Assembly (NCBI GenBank): GCA_001606155.1
Contig: LODT01000031.1
Coordinates: 1-64,000 of the forward strand
DNA from: Tieghemostelium lacteum
Taxonomy: Eukaryota; Evosea; Eumycetozoa; Dictyosteliales; Raperosteliaceae
Length of the DNA: 64,000 nt
Direction: 5' to 3'
The notes below the pieces were generated by a model, which saw nothing but the letters and a program-made list of their open reading frames with translations, did not search any database and had not been told where the DNA came from. The translations under genes were made by a program, and so were the position numbers. Below, piece by piece: positions 54,390 to 64,000 of this stretch. How positions within the stretch are numbered: the first letter of the stretch is position 1; each line of letters starts with the position of its first letter.

Positions 54390-55552
54390 ATGTCATCAAT
54401 TTTTCAAGAGCCAACAGTAAATGCACATAGAAGAGGTGAAGCTGATAAGATATTGCAATACATTAAAAAAGAGTGTCAGAAGAAAGGTATAAAAAATGTA
54501 ACCCTTATGTTACTAGGTCTCAAAGGTAGTGGAAAAAGTAATATATACTCTCTGTTACATGCTCTCCAAACTCCTTTATTACATGTACTGAGAAACAATA
54601 CAATATCTGGAAATGTAAAATCAGGAACAATGGTAATCTCTAGGTCACCTGTACCTCAACTCTATCTTGATCCAATTGATTTTCCTGGTGATATAGATCA
54701 TCTAATTGGTAATATTATATTATTACAAACATTACAATTTTAATTTATTCTAATTTAGATTTTTTTTTTACCTAAACAGATGTTTTTGTGGAGAACATTG
54801 GAACTATGTTTTATCAAAAAAGCATTCCACCACAATTATTTAATGAAGATGAAATGACTGTAAAAAAAACTTTTGTTAGTAAAGGAAAACATAATATTAC
54901 TGGTACTAACGTTGTAGTGTTGGTTATTGATTTTAGAACATTGCTCCTTGACCATAGTAGTCTTGCTAAATTAGTTAGAATAGCTAAAGCTATGAACTCC
55001 TCTGATGTTCCCTACATGATTATTGTAAATAGATTTGATGCAGATCCAACTGAACTAGCTGATGGTGCTGGTGCTGGTGAGGTTGTTAACAATGACAACT
55101 TGGGAGACATTCATAATCATGGTGGAGATGTAAATACTCAACATTTTAATTCATTAACTGACCCCAAAGCCATTCAAATTAGACTTCAAGAGATTGAAAC
55201 TAAAATTGAAAATAATTTTGGACGTGTTTCAGTTTGTTTGTTCCCAAACATACCAGGTCGAGTTCCATTTGTACCAAATCATGATATACCTGATTTGGCA
55301 TGGAATTTCTTTGTCTCACCAGACACCAGATTTTTTAGTCATTTAATTTCAACAGCTCGTGCTTCTGATCCAGAACATGATTATGTATCTCCACTAATCG
55401 TTAAACACCATACCACCAAACTTGCAAAGCGTTATTACATTGAAATTATAATGGTAACAGCTGTTGTCGTTGTGATTATATCAGTTATATACTATATCTC
55501 AAAGTTAAAAAGCGAATCAGAGGCTTTAAAGAATCTAAGAAATAAAATGTAA
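54390..55552 (+). CDS. tail-anchored P-loop GTPase-like protein
   Basis: Exons 54390-54708 and 54780-55552 join in frame (71-bp intron) to 363 residues. A P-loop MLLGLKGSGKSNIYSLL (Walker A GxxGxGKS) at residue 43 and a DPIDFPGD motif at about 100 (DxxG-like) suggest a GTPase fold; MIIVNRFDADP may be the NKxD-like base motif with Arg in place of Lys. A glycine/Asn/His insert precedes helical sequence, and the C-terminus has one membrane segment (IIMVTAVVVVIISVIYYI) followed by a short basic tail, so the N-terminus faces the cytosol. The layout resembles membrane small GTPases such as SRP receptor beta, but with the anchor at the other end. Function unknown. Confidence 0.65.
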
Positions 55553-55805
55553 AATTGTATTTTTTCCTCATATAATTATACCTATACTTATTACTTTGCT
55601 TACTTTGTCACCCAAAACTTTTACTGAATCTATAGAATCCTATCAAGCATTTGTGTATTTAAGTATATATATATTTTAATTTTATTGATGCTAAAGTGTG
55701 TGTGAGATAATGAAATACAATTTGCGAAATAATAACTTTTTATCTGTAATTTGTTAAAGAGTGTTAATAAAATATGATTGTTATTCATAGTTTTTTTTAA
55801 TTATC

Positions 55806-56233
55806 CTACCTTCCGTATTTTTGGAATTCCCAATCTCTATTATCTAAAGGACACACTTGTCTGGTTTTTAACCAACGTGAAATACAATGGAAATGGAAAG
55901 CATGATTACAAATACCCCATGCAACTGTACACTCTTCACTAGTATTTGAAGCTTGATTAGCTTGACATTCAATGCAAATCTGTATTATAATATAAAATTG
56001 TAATGTATAACAATACAAGTTTTGTTGTATGTTAGAATTCACTGTTAATTTACCTATAGACCTATTAATTAATCTAAATTTCAAATAATACGCACTTCCA
56101 TAATATGATTTCTACAAATAGCACAATTATCTACAACAATATCCCAAATCCAAAGGGCAACTGCATTCCATCTCTTTACTTCAAACTTCTTTTTACTACC
56201 TTTAGAACTTGATGCTGTTTCAACCTCTGCCAT
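55806..56233 (-). CDS. rbx1: RING-box protein 1 (Rbx1/Roc1)
   Basis: Exons 56233-56096 and 55979-55806 join in phase 0 to 103 residues. The donor reads GTGCGT. The spliced protein has the invariant N-terminal strand ([20 protein letters not shown]) that enters the cullin and the H2-type [24 protein letters not shown], then [20 protein letters not shown] and [16 protein letters not shown]. Near identity to animal Rbx1. It recruits E2 to SCF and other cullin-RING ligases, so it is functionally tied to the F-box proteins in this window. Confidence 0.95.
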
Positions 56234-56794
56234 TATGTATCGTTTATTCTAAATGTTTTAAAAAGTTATATTTGGTATTAATAGTCAAAATTAAACAACT
56301 TAAATAAAAGAGGTAGATATTTACTACACTGTATATATATTGAAAATAAAAATAACAAAAAAAAAAAAAAAAAATAAATTTTCAGGAATTTTTTTTGAAT
56401 GATGATCAAGCTTTTCATTTTTAATATTTCAAATTCATTGAAAATTATATGTATTTTATATAATATTAAATACTAAATGTATATTTAAGATAAAACTCTG
56501 TGTTTATTAAACCAATACAAATCTTATTACGATATCGTAATATGAAAATGAATAAAAAAATGCAAATATTCGATTTAGAATATTTAATGTAAAAATATTA
56601 ATTTAGATGATTAAAAATTCTTCTTTTTTGAAATTTAAATAATAAAGGTTGAACTCACTGTTGATGAAAAGTATATAAAAAAAGAAAATTTGAATTTGAA
56701 AATTTTGGTTCTTTTAAATTTTTTCATTTTGAATATATATAAGATCCTTTTCATTTTTTTATAATTATTACAATATTGTTAATAGTTTAAAAAG
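56234..56794. other. divergent spacer between rbx1 and rae1
   Basis: 561 bp, AT-rich with A-tracts (around 56354) and T-tracts before 56795. Contains both promoters; nothing else seen. Confidence 0.45.
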
Positions 56795-57877
56795 ATGTTT
56801 GGACAACAACAACAACAACAACAACCAAAAGCTAATCCAAATAATGATTTTGAATTACCACAACCACCTAGTGATGGTGTTTCATGTTTGAAATTCTCAC
56901 CACCCAATGTCGGTAATTTCATTATAGCAGGTTCATGGGATCAAAAAATTCGATGTTGGGAATTAAATGTTACAAAACCACCTCAAGGAAGTACCAATAT
57001 AGCACCAGTTATCAATGGTGTTATTCCCAAGGCCATGACAAGTCACGATGCACAAATACTCTGTTGTGACTGGTCTGGTGACGGTCAAAAAGTATTTACA
57101 GGAGGTTGCGATGGTAAAGCAAAGTGCTGGAACCTTGCAACCAATCAGATGTTACAGGTAGGACAACACAACGAACCTATTAAAGAACTATTTTGGATAG
57201 AGGATAAACAGGTTCTAGTTACAGGCTCTTGGGATAAAACTATAAAATACTGGGATTTACGTCAACCAAATCCCGCTTTAAATGTAGATCTCTCTGAGAG
57301 AATCTACGCAATGGATTGTAACAGTCCTCTTCTAGTCGCAGCAACCGCAGATAAAAAGATTGTAGTTTACGATCTAAACAACCCCAGTAGAGAATATATG
57401 AAGAAAGATTCACCACTACCTAAATTCCAAGCACGTTCTCTGGCATGTTTTCCAGATCACACTGGATATGCTTTGGGTACTATAGAAGGTCGTGTCGCTA
57501 TTGAGTATTTTGATGGACCACAAGAAAACAAGTTTACATTTAAATGTCATAGAGAAAACGATACCACAGCTTACTCTGTCAATTGCATTCAATTCGCAGC
57601 TCCTTATGGAACCTTTGCAACCGCCGGTTCAGATGGTGTAAATAACTTTTGGGATAAAGATAACAGAAATAGACTCAAGCAATTTGCAAAATGTCCACAA
57701 ACCATTTCAGCTGCAGCCTTTAATTCAGATGCCACTTTATACGCATATTCAACTTCCTACGATTGGTCTAAAGGTCACCAATTTTATGATCCTTCTGCTA
57801 CCAATTATATCTTTGTTCATCCAGTCATGGTAGATGAAATTAAAAAGAATGGCTCAAGACCTGGTAAAAAGAGATAA
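56795..57877 (+). CDS. rae1: mRNA export factor Rae1/Gle2
   Basis: A single frame of 360 residues. After a short Gln run comes DGVSCLKFSPPNVGNFIIAG and WD-type blades GSWDQKIRCWEL, GGCDGKAKCWNL, GSWDKTIKYWDL and ATADKKIVVYDLNNP. The distinctive Rae1 segments LGTIEGRVAIEYFD and FKCHRENDTTAYSVNCIQF are present, and the C-terminus (YDWSKGHQFYDP) is the usual closing blade. Rae1 binds the Nup98 GLEBS motif at the nuclear pore and mRNPs, and has a mitotic role. Length and motifs are as in other eukaryotes. Confidence 0.96.
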   Translation: MFGQQQQQQQPKANPNNDFELPQPPSDGVSCLKFSPPNVGNFIIAGSWDQKIRCWELNVTKPPQGSTNIAPVINGVIPKAMTSHDAQILCCDWSGDGQKVFTGGCDGKAKCWNLATNQMLQVGQHNEPIKELFWIEDKQVLVTGSWDKTIKYWDLRQPNPALNVDLSERIYAMDCNSPLLVAATADKKIVVYDLNNPSREYMKKDSPLPKFQARSLACFPDHTGYALGTIEGRVAIEYFDGPQENKFTFKCHRENDTTAYSVNCIQFAAPYGTFATAGSDGVNNFWDKDNRNRLKQFAKCPQTISAAAFNSDATLYAYSTSYDWSKGHQFYDPSATNYIFVHPVMVDEIKKNGSRPGKKR

Positions 57878-58105
57878 AAAAAATATCAATCAAGACCAAA
57901 ATACAAATAAACTAGATAGTTTTTATCATAATCTTGTATAAAATCATCACAATATCAAAAAAGGAAATTTCACATAATTTTACAAATTTCAGGATATTTG
58001 AAGTTCTCATTACTGTGAATTTAAAAATTTTTTTTTTATTTTTTTTTATTTTATTTAATTTAATAACTTTGTCGGAGTACGGAGAAGTGATAATCACATT
58101 TAAAA

Positions 58106-59437
58106 ATGTCTGCTAACAAAATTGGAAATAAATTATCAATTGATAAAGTTGATTTAAAAGGTAAAAGAGTATTGATTAGAGTTGATTTCAATGTTCCACT
58201 TGATAAAAGTGGTAATATCACCAATGGTCAAAGAATCAATGAATCTTTGAAAACTATCAACTACTCTTTAGAACAAGGTGCAAAATCTGTAGTTTTAATG
58301 TCACATCTTGGTAGACCAGATGGTTTAGTTAAACCAGAATATTCATTAGCACCAGTTGCTAAATATCTCCAAGATAAATTAAATAGGTAAATATATATGA
58401 AAAACTTGTATTTAAAAATGAATGTAATATTAATGAAACATATATATTATAGACCAATTAAATTCTTAAATGATTGTGTTGGTGAAGATATTGAAAAAGA
58501 ATGTTCTAATCCAGCTGAAGGAACAGTTATTTTATTGGAGAATTTGAGATTCCACATTGAAGAAGAAGGATCAGGTGTTGATAAGGATGGTAAGAAAGTT
58601 AAAGCCGATGCTGAAAAGGTTAAACAATTTAGAGCCTCTTTGACTAAATTAGGTGATGTCTATGTTAATGATGCATTTGGTACTGCTCACAGAGCACATT
58701 CTTCAATGGTTGGTGTTGAACTTCCACAAAAGGCAGCAGGATTCTTAATGAAGAAGGAATTGGAATACTTTGCTAAAGCACTTGAAACTCCAAAAAAACC
58801 ATTCCTTGCCATTTTGGGTGGTGCTAAAGTTAGTGATAAGATCAAGTTGATTGAAAATCTACTTGGTAAAGTTGATGAGATGATCATTGGTGGTGGTATG
58901 GCTTTTACCTTTAAAAAGTATTGTGATAAGAGAGAAATTGGATCCTCTCTATTGGACCAATCTGCTGAGCAATTGACTCACGATATCATCGAGAAGGCCA
59001 AAAAGAATGGTGTCAAATTACATTTCCCATTTGACTATGTCATTGCTGATAAGTTTAGTAATGATGCCAACATCAAAAATGTCACTGAAGAAGAAGGTAT
59101 TCCACAAGGATGGATGGGTCTTGATTGTGGTCCAAAGACCAATGAAGAAAACAGAGAAACCATTCTAAGAGCTCATACTATTGTCTGGAATGGACCAATG
59201 GGTGTCTTTGAAATGTCCAATTTTGAAAATGGTACCAAATCAGCAATGAATGCTGCTATTGAGGCTACTACCAAAGGTACTATTACCATTATTGGTGGTG
59301 GAGATACCGCAACTGCCGCTGCAACATACAAAGCTGAAGATAAAGTCAGTCATGTTTCAACTGGTGGTGGTGCTTCCTTAGAACTCCTTGAAGGTAGAGA
59401 ATTACCAGGTGTCACTGCATTATCCAATTTAAATTAA
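58106..59437 (+). CDS. pgk: phosphoglycerate kinase
   Basis: Exons 58106-58386 and 58453-59437 join in frame (66-bp intron) to 421 residues, normal for the enzyme. It catalyses 1,3-bisphosphoglycerate + ADP to 3-phosphoglycerate + ATP in cytosolic glycolysis. The signature [19 protein letters not shown], the substrate-binding [20 protein letters not shown], the ATP-binding [20 protein letters not shown] and the nucleotide [13 protein letters not shown] are intact. Codon use is strongly optimal (GGT, GCT, AAG), fitting high expression. Confidence 0.97.
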
Positions 59438-59681
59438 TCCTAAAAAGTAATTATTAAATCCACCTTCAAAACAAGTGCTTGTATAAAAACAATTATTCAA
59501 CTTTGATTTTGCTTTTTTTGATGGTTCCCAAGGTGTCATCCACAAACAATCTAATCTAGAATTACTTTTTTCACTTATTTTTCCAAAAACAAAAAAAGCA
59601 TATGATGTACATAACCCCTCTTTAATACATTCTTTATATTTCTTTTTTTTTTTATTAATTGATTATCTATCTTTTCATTCT

Positions 59682-60173
59682 TTAATGATAAGACATTTCT
59701 TCTTCTTGTTTATTTTGTTCGTGTTGTCTTTGCATATCTTCCATTTGTTCTCTCATTTGTTGTTGTTGTTCAATACGTTTCTGAATCATTTGTTTCTCTA
59801 ACATGTGTTGTACAGCTTCAATGACACCAATAAACATACCACCAACAACAGCAGCTTGAACTGAAGCCTTCCAACCTGATCTAGCAGCCAATACACCACC
59901 AGTCAGTGTACCTGCAATAATTGGATTCACTTTATCCTCTTTCTTTCTAATATAGATGAGTGCACAATCAAAACTTGAAAATAATGTACCCCAAATGGCG
60001 AAATTACCTCCTAATCTTGGTGATTTCTTTCTAATCTGTGAATATGTACGCACTAGTGTATTTGGTCCTTTTTTAAATGCTGAAAAGGATCCTTTTAATG
60101 TAGATAAAACTGCTCCGATACCAAATGCTGCACCTGAATCAGCCCATAGTTTTTCTGGGCATGGTAATTCCAT
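59682..60173 (-). CDS. timm17: Tim17, inner-membrane translocase subunit
   Basis: 163 residues. The N-terminal CPEKLWADSGAAFGIGAVLS and the block PRLGGNFAIWGTLFSSFDCA, then IRKKEDKVNPIIAGTLTGGV and LAARSG are the Tim17/Tim22/Tim23 family signature with four membrane helices. The RKKEDxxN loop and conserved Cys in SSFDC point to Tim17 (or a Tim17-like homologue). The C-terminus is a Gln/Glu/Met-rich coiled tail (KRIEQQQQMREQMEDMQRQH) longer than in animals. It acts with Tim23 in the presequence translocase. The gene is convergent with PGK. Confidence 0.9.
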   Translation of the reverse strand: MELPCPEKLWADSGAAFGIGAVLSTLKGSFSAFKKGPNTLVRTYSQIRKKSPRLGGNFAIWGTLFSSFDCALIYIRKKEDKVNPIIAGTLTGGVLAARSGWKASVQAAVVGGMFIGVIEAVQHMLEKQMIQKRIEQQQQMREQMEDMQRQHEQNKQEEEMSYH

Positions 60174-60771
60174 TTTCTATAAATTATCTAATATATATTC
60201 AAAACTTATGTACAATTTGTTTAAAAAAAAATATCTTGATTTGGAAATCTAAAAACCCTTGTGTGATATTTCGTGTGGTTTTTAAAATGTTATAAGAATA
60301 TAATCAATAATGAATTGATTTGATTGCGTATGTGGGATTCGAATAAAATATGAACCAAATAAAGAGTTAGTTCTTGAAATTATGCAATCAAAAAAAAAAA
60401 AATTTTTTTTTATTCGTTTTTTGATTTTAAATTTAAAAGATGTAATCATTATTTCAATTTTTATACTATACAATTATATTCTCAAAAAAACGTGAAGATG
60501 GTTATTTTTGGATATCTACTTTGACATCTCTAATTTTTGGGTTGCCAATAGAAAAATTATAAAAACAAAAAAAGAAATAGGATTATTCCTTTTTAGAAAC
60601 CACAGGGTTTTAACCCTTTTGTTTTTTTTTATTTCCTATTTATTTATTACTTGAACATCTTTTAAATTGATAATTAAAGTGTTCCTACATTTCTTTTTTG
60701 AAATCTTTATATTTTTTTATATATTATAAAAAAAATAGAGATAAAATAATAAATATATAAAAAAATAATTA
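60174..60771. other. divergent intergenic region, Tim17 / CNOT9
   Basis: 598 bp, AT-rich with A/T tracts (around 60391-60410). A perfect short inverted repeat (AGGGTT/AACCCT, loop TT) lies at 60604-60617. No gene seen. Confidence 0.45.
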
Positions 60772-62619
60772 ATGTTACTCCATCAACAACAAAAGAGAAC
60801 TGAATACCAGAATCCATTTGACCAAGAATTCATTGATTCAATTCCCAGTTATAATTTTGTGAACCCAAATCATCGTTCTATACCATTCAATAATGCAAAC
60901 TTAAATAATAATAATAATAGTAGTTTTAACAATGTAGATCAAAATCAATTAAAATTTGATTTCCAATCTACTACTAAACAACAAAAAAATGTTGCACCAC
61001 AATCAACTCAACAATTTTGTTTAGAAAAAGATTTAAAAAGTAGTATTAATAATAATTCATTTTTTTCAAGTAATACATCAAATATTTTACAACCATTACC
61101 TCAACATAAAATTCCACCAAGTTTAAATATTTTTCAATCTATATCACCTGATATAGAAGTTTCAAACAAAATTAATAACAATAACTCTAAACCAATCAGT
61201 AATACAAAAATTCAATATTCCAATTCAACTTTTATACCTTCTAGAAATAGCATCTTTAATAACAACAGTAGTAATAGTAAAAACACTTCTATCTACAGTA
61301 ATAATACAAAACCTACAAATGCCACAACTAGTTCTCTTATTAGTTCTTCTTCTTCTACAAATTCATCAACTCCACCTACAACTAATACAACATCCATTGA
61401 AAGCATTAATTCACTGATTCAAAATCAAAGTTTGAATAAAACCCCAATCAAGAGTTCAGTAATTACACCATTTCCACAAAATAGTCCATCCCCATACTCA
61501 ATAATTTCAGATTCTGTTGAAGATTCCTATCTAATTGACAACTCTCCACCATACTCTTCGAGTACATCACCTACATTACTGTCACCATTGTCTTTAGATG
61601 AAATGAGTACTGAATTTTCCATTTCCAGAACTCCAACTCCTCAATTATCTACCTCTATTCAACCTAAAAGCACATTTAAATCATCTCCAAATCAACAAAG
61701 TCCTTCTAATGTACCAAAATCTAGAACCTATGTACCTGCAGTTCAAAAATCCACTCAACAGTTAATCACTGATCTCGTACAGAATGAAAGACGTGAAGAC
61801 ATACTAAATGAAATTGTTAATAGATCCAAAGATGACGAAAATATTCCCACTATTTTATGGTATAGTCCAAGTGTAGTTTCCATTTTGGTTCAGGAGATTG
61901 TTAGTATTTACAAATATATCACCAATCAAAATCCAAAATTGAAAGCTAGGGCATCCAATAGAGTATCCAATACTCTAACTCTCTTACAACTCATTGCATT
62001 CAATAGTAGTACCAAAAAACCATTTTTCAAGAGTAACATTGTCTGTTTTATTCACCCATTTCTCAAGACAACTTGTGATTCTAAACCATTCGAATATCTT
62101 AGATTGGCAAGTCTAAATATCATAGGTTCATTGATTGAATCCAAAAATGAGGATAACTCCATTCTAGCTTTTATTGAATCTAAAATTATCCCATTTCTCA
62201 TTGAATCTGAAATATTTTTACCATGTCTAAGCATAATGGAAGTTGGAAGTGAACTCTCAAAAACAGCAGCAACACTCATTATCAAAAAAATATTAAACGC
62301 CAATGTAGGTTTAAATTATTTTACCCAACCATCTATATTACCAACAGTGTTGTCTAGTTTGAAAAAAATGGTTGATTCCATGTACCCAGCTCACATGTCA
62401 TCTAGACTTCTCAAACACATTGTCAGATGTTATCTTCGTTTGTCAGAAAATGTTAAAATTCGTTATACCCTTAAAGATTCCATCTCTGAATGCTTCTTTG
62501 ATGGAAATATTGAGGCATTTATATTCAACCAAGGTGATGTTATTGTAAAAAGATGGTTTACACAATTTAAGAATAACATGCCATTTATTTATACTGATAA
62601 AAAAAAGAGCAAACATTAA
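60772..62619 (+). CDS. cnot9: CCR4-NOT subunit CNOT9/Rcd1/Caf40
   Basis: A 615-residue frame. The N-terminal 320 residues are Asn/Ser/Pro-rich and poorly conserved. The last 280 are the ARM-like CNOT9 core: LITDLVQNERREDILNEIVN, IPTILWYSPSVVSILVQEIV, KARASNRVSNTLTLLQLIAF, KPFEYLRLASLNIIGSLIES, IMEVGSELSKTAATLIIKKI and SSRLLKHIVRCYLRLSENVK. Usual homologues are about 300 residues, so this protein has a large extra N-terminal region. CNOT9 docks repressors onto CCR4-NOT, which deadenylates mRNA. Confidence 0.93.
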   Translation: MLLHQQQKRTEYQNPFDQEFIDSIPSYNFVNPNHRSIPFNNANLNNNNNSSFNNVDQNQLKFDFQSTTKQQKNVAPQSTQQFCLEKDLKSSINNNSFFSSNTSNILQPLPQHKIPPSLNIFQSISPDIEVSNKINNNNSKPISNTKIQYSNSTFIPSRNSIFNNNSSNSKNTSIYSNNTKPTNATTSSLISSSSSTNSSTPPTTNTTSIESINSLIQNQSLNKTPIKSSVITPFPQNSPSPYSIISDSVEDSYLIDNSPPYSSSTSPTLLSPLSLDEMSTEFSISRTPTPQLSTSIQPKSTFKSSPNQQSPSNVPKSRTYVPAVQKSTQQLITDLVQNERREDILNEIVNRSKDDENIPTILWYSPSVVSILVQEIVSIYKYITNQNPKLKARASNRVSNTLTLLQLIAFNSSTKKPFFKSNIVCFIHPFLKTTCDSKPFEYLRLASLNIIGSLIESKNEDNSILAFIESKIIPFLIESEIFLPCLSIMEVGSELSKTAATLIIKKILNANVGLNYFTQPSILPTVLSSLKKMVDSMYPAHMSSRLLKHIVRCYLRLSENVKIRYTLKDSISECFFDGNIEAFIFNQGDVIVKRWFTQFKNNMPFIYTDKKKSKH

Positions 62620-63028
62620 TTTTCGTTAATTCTGTTTCAACTTTACAAAACCACCACAAATAAATATCTGTTTTTTTTTCTTTTAGTTAAAGAAAAGACT
62701 CAGGGTATACAATTTTCAGATCCAATCTGTTTATTTCAACGCTTAGCGTTATAAAATTTTATTGTAACTTTATAAAAATAAATTTTTTTATGAAATTTCA
62801 TGATTAGAAAATTGGCTCCTTAGAATTTTGATATTTATTCGAATCACGTCTGACTCAAACAGCAACAGCAACTAGTACCAATTTCGAATATTTTTCACTA
62901 ATCTTCTTAATAGATACCAATTAGCTGTTTATTTTTTTTTTCTTACTTAAACTAAATCATTTGCTGTTCAATTTTTTTTATAAATAAAAACAATAATAAT
63001 CAAGTTTGTAACTGATCACCAAAACGTA
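62620..63028. other. intergenic with a small hairpin
   Basis: 409 bp. AACGC/GCGTT arms around TTA form a short hairpin at about 62739-62751, 120 bp downstream of the CNOT9 stop. T-tracts at 62930-62980 lie upstream of the next start. No gene recognised. Confidence 0.4.
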
Positions 63029-64000
63029 ATGGAACCAAAGAATGAATTAAATATTAAAGGTCAAGTTGTTTATAAAAGTAAATCACTTGCTGAATATGAA
63101 GAATTAAATGCAAGATGGAATATAGATGCTGTTAATAATCCATCAGTTATTGTTGTACCTAATGATACTGATGATGTTGTTTCCGCTGTAAACTATGCTA
63201 GAGAGAATAATTTGGAGATTGCAGTTAGATGTGGTGGTCATTCAACTCAATCTGTTACCGAAGGTGGTTTGATTGTTGATCTACGTAGATTGAGAACAGT
63301 TAAAGTTGATACTGAGACTGATACTTGTTTGGTAGAAGGTGGTTGTCTACTGGGTGATGTTGATAGGGAGACTGCCAAATATGGCAAAGCTATCCCATTT
63401 GGTCATGTTTCTCACACAGGTGTTGGTGGATTGGTACTTGGTGGAGGTATTGGAAACCTTTCTAGAATCTATGGTCTATCTGTTGACAATCTTTTGAGTG
63501 TTGAAATGGTTTTGGCAACTGGAAAAGTTGTTAAAGCTAGTAATGATGAAAATTCTGATCTCTTTTGGGCCATAAGAGGTGGTGGAGGAAACTTTGGTGT
63601 AGTTACCAAGTTTTGGTTTAAATTGAATCCTTGTAAAGATGTTTTGGTTGGAACATTTGTTTATCCAGTTCCAGTTGCCAGAGAGGCTCTTTTGGAAATT
63701 GGAAGACAACAAGATGCCAATGCTATACCAAATGAACTCTCCTACGCAGTTTCTATCACACCTAACGGTGTTGTAGTTATGCCATTATGGATAGGTGATG
63801 TTGACCAAGGTAAGGTTTATCTTGAGGCATTTTCAAAGATTGGTAGCCCAGTCGTTAGTGTTATTCGTACTGCTCCTTTTGTTCAAATTCAATCACAAAT
63901 TGATGATAAAGCTCCACATGGTTTGAGATATTATCAAAAAGGTCCATTTTTAAAGTCAAATCTAACTGCTGAGATTGTTGATAGTATCTTGGACAGTTAC
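63029..64000 (+). CDS. FAD-linked oxidoreductase (BBE/PCMH type), 3' end beyond window
   Basis: The start ATG is at 63029 and the frame stays open for 324 codons to the last base. The PCMH FAD domain is clear: PSVIVVPNDTDDVVSAVNYA, AVRCGGHSTQS (His for covalent FAD), TCLVEGGCLLGDVDRETAKY, GVGGLVLGGGIGNLSRIYGL, DLFWAIRGGGGNFGVVTKFW. No Cys is present at the second attachment position, so single-point attachment is likely. The family oxidises sugars, alkaloids or polyketides; the substrate is unknown. Bacterial-type homologues are common and transfer is possible, but codon use matches the host. No intron seen so far. Confidence 0.93.
   Translation, partial: MEPKNELNIKGQVVYKSKSLAEYEELNARWNIDAVNNPSVIVVPNDTDDVVSAVNYARENNLEIAVRCGGHSTQSVTEGGLIVDLRRLRTVKVDTETDTCLVEGGCLLGDVDRETAKYGKAIPFGHVSHTGVGGLVLGGGIGNLSRIYGLSVDNLLSVEMVLATGKVVKASNDENSDLFWAIRGGGGNFGVVTKFWFKLNPCKDVLVGTFVYPVPVAREALLEIGRQQDANAIPNELSYAVSITPNGVVVMPLWIGDVDQGKVYLEAFSKIGSPVVSVIRTAPFVQIQSQIDDKAPHGLRYYQKGPFLKSNLTAEIVDSILDSY

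Noticed and set aside
60604-60617. Short hairpin AGGGTT/AACCCT
   Set aside because: Too short to claim a terminator or RNA; only listed under the spacer.
1-64000. CRISPR arrays, bacterial operons, ribosome binding sites, prophage
   Set aside because: The sequence is eukaryotic; no spaced direct repeats or bacterial signals were seen.

Overview
This window reads as nuclear DNA from a dictyostelid social amoeba. The evidence is the very high A+T content, short AT-rich introns with GT..AG ends (about 40-120 bp, mostly 55-90), long AAT/AAC-encoded asparagine runs and CAA-encoded glutamine runs inside otherwise conserved proteins, T- and A-tract intergenic spacers of a few hundred bases, and gene families typical of this group (FNIP/F-box/LRR-like proteins, an Entamoeba-type GH25 lysozyme, GPI-anchored tandem secreted proteins). 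The species cannot be fixed from the sequence alone. All splice sites here were placed by reading frame and GT/AG signals, not by transcripts.

The window has two very different halves. Bases 1-16300 are an accessory, relic-rich zone. It holds a decayed unknown gene (100-935), a 1.39 kb DNA element with 32-bp terminal inverted repeats (1446-2831) that sits directly against a headless F-box/LRR-type gene, a secreted DNase II-like gene, an apparently intact three-exon transposase-like gene of the Tnp2/CMC-like (CACTA-related) type with a second spliced gene behind it (5975-9523), fragments of a histidine kinase, two copies of the same relic sequence in opposite orientation (about 9700-10190 and 12060-12905), a roughly 67-bp tandem repeat, a small FNIP-type F-box gene, a lysozyme gene, and a tRNA-Glu(CUC) gene. 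About 40 bp upstream of that tRNA lies a 449-bp poly(A)-ended insert flanked by an 11-bp direct repeat, the hallmark of a tRNA-targeted retroelement copy.

Bases 16300-64000 are mainly ordinary, densely packed housekeeping chromosome. In order: an ankyrin-type giant ORF, SmB (snrpb), Arp10/Arp11 (dynactin), dymeclin, MTO1/GidA (mitochondrial tRNA wobble modification), a small Cys-motif protein, WDR4/Trm82 (tRNA m7G), a Thr/Ser-rich protein with a duplicated PEAK1-like Cys motif, a kinase-like protein, a zinc alcohol dehydrogenase, an F-box/LRR-like gene, a small protein with a CaaX-like end, a TBC RabGAP, two tandem GPI-type secreted proteins, another F-box/LRR-like gene, Spt6, importin alpha, two unrecognised genes (one with a P-loop and tail anchor), Rbx1, Rae1, phosphoglycerate kinase, Tim17, CNOT9/Rcd1, and the start of an FAD-linked oxidase that runs off the window.

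Several genes share divergent promoters (snrpb/actr10, spt6/importin alpha, rbx1/rae1) and others are tail to tail within 40-60 bp (kinase-like/ADH, CaaX protein/TBC). The most interesting points are the paired transposase-like genes, the tRNA-proximal retro-insert with target duplication, the TIR element next to a gene without a start codon, the inverted pair of relics, an 8-nt first coding exon in spt6, a 40-bp intron in wdr4, and a reading-frame break in the TBC gene.
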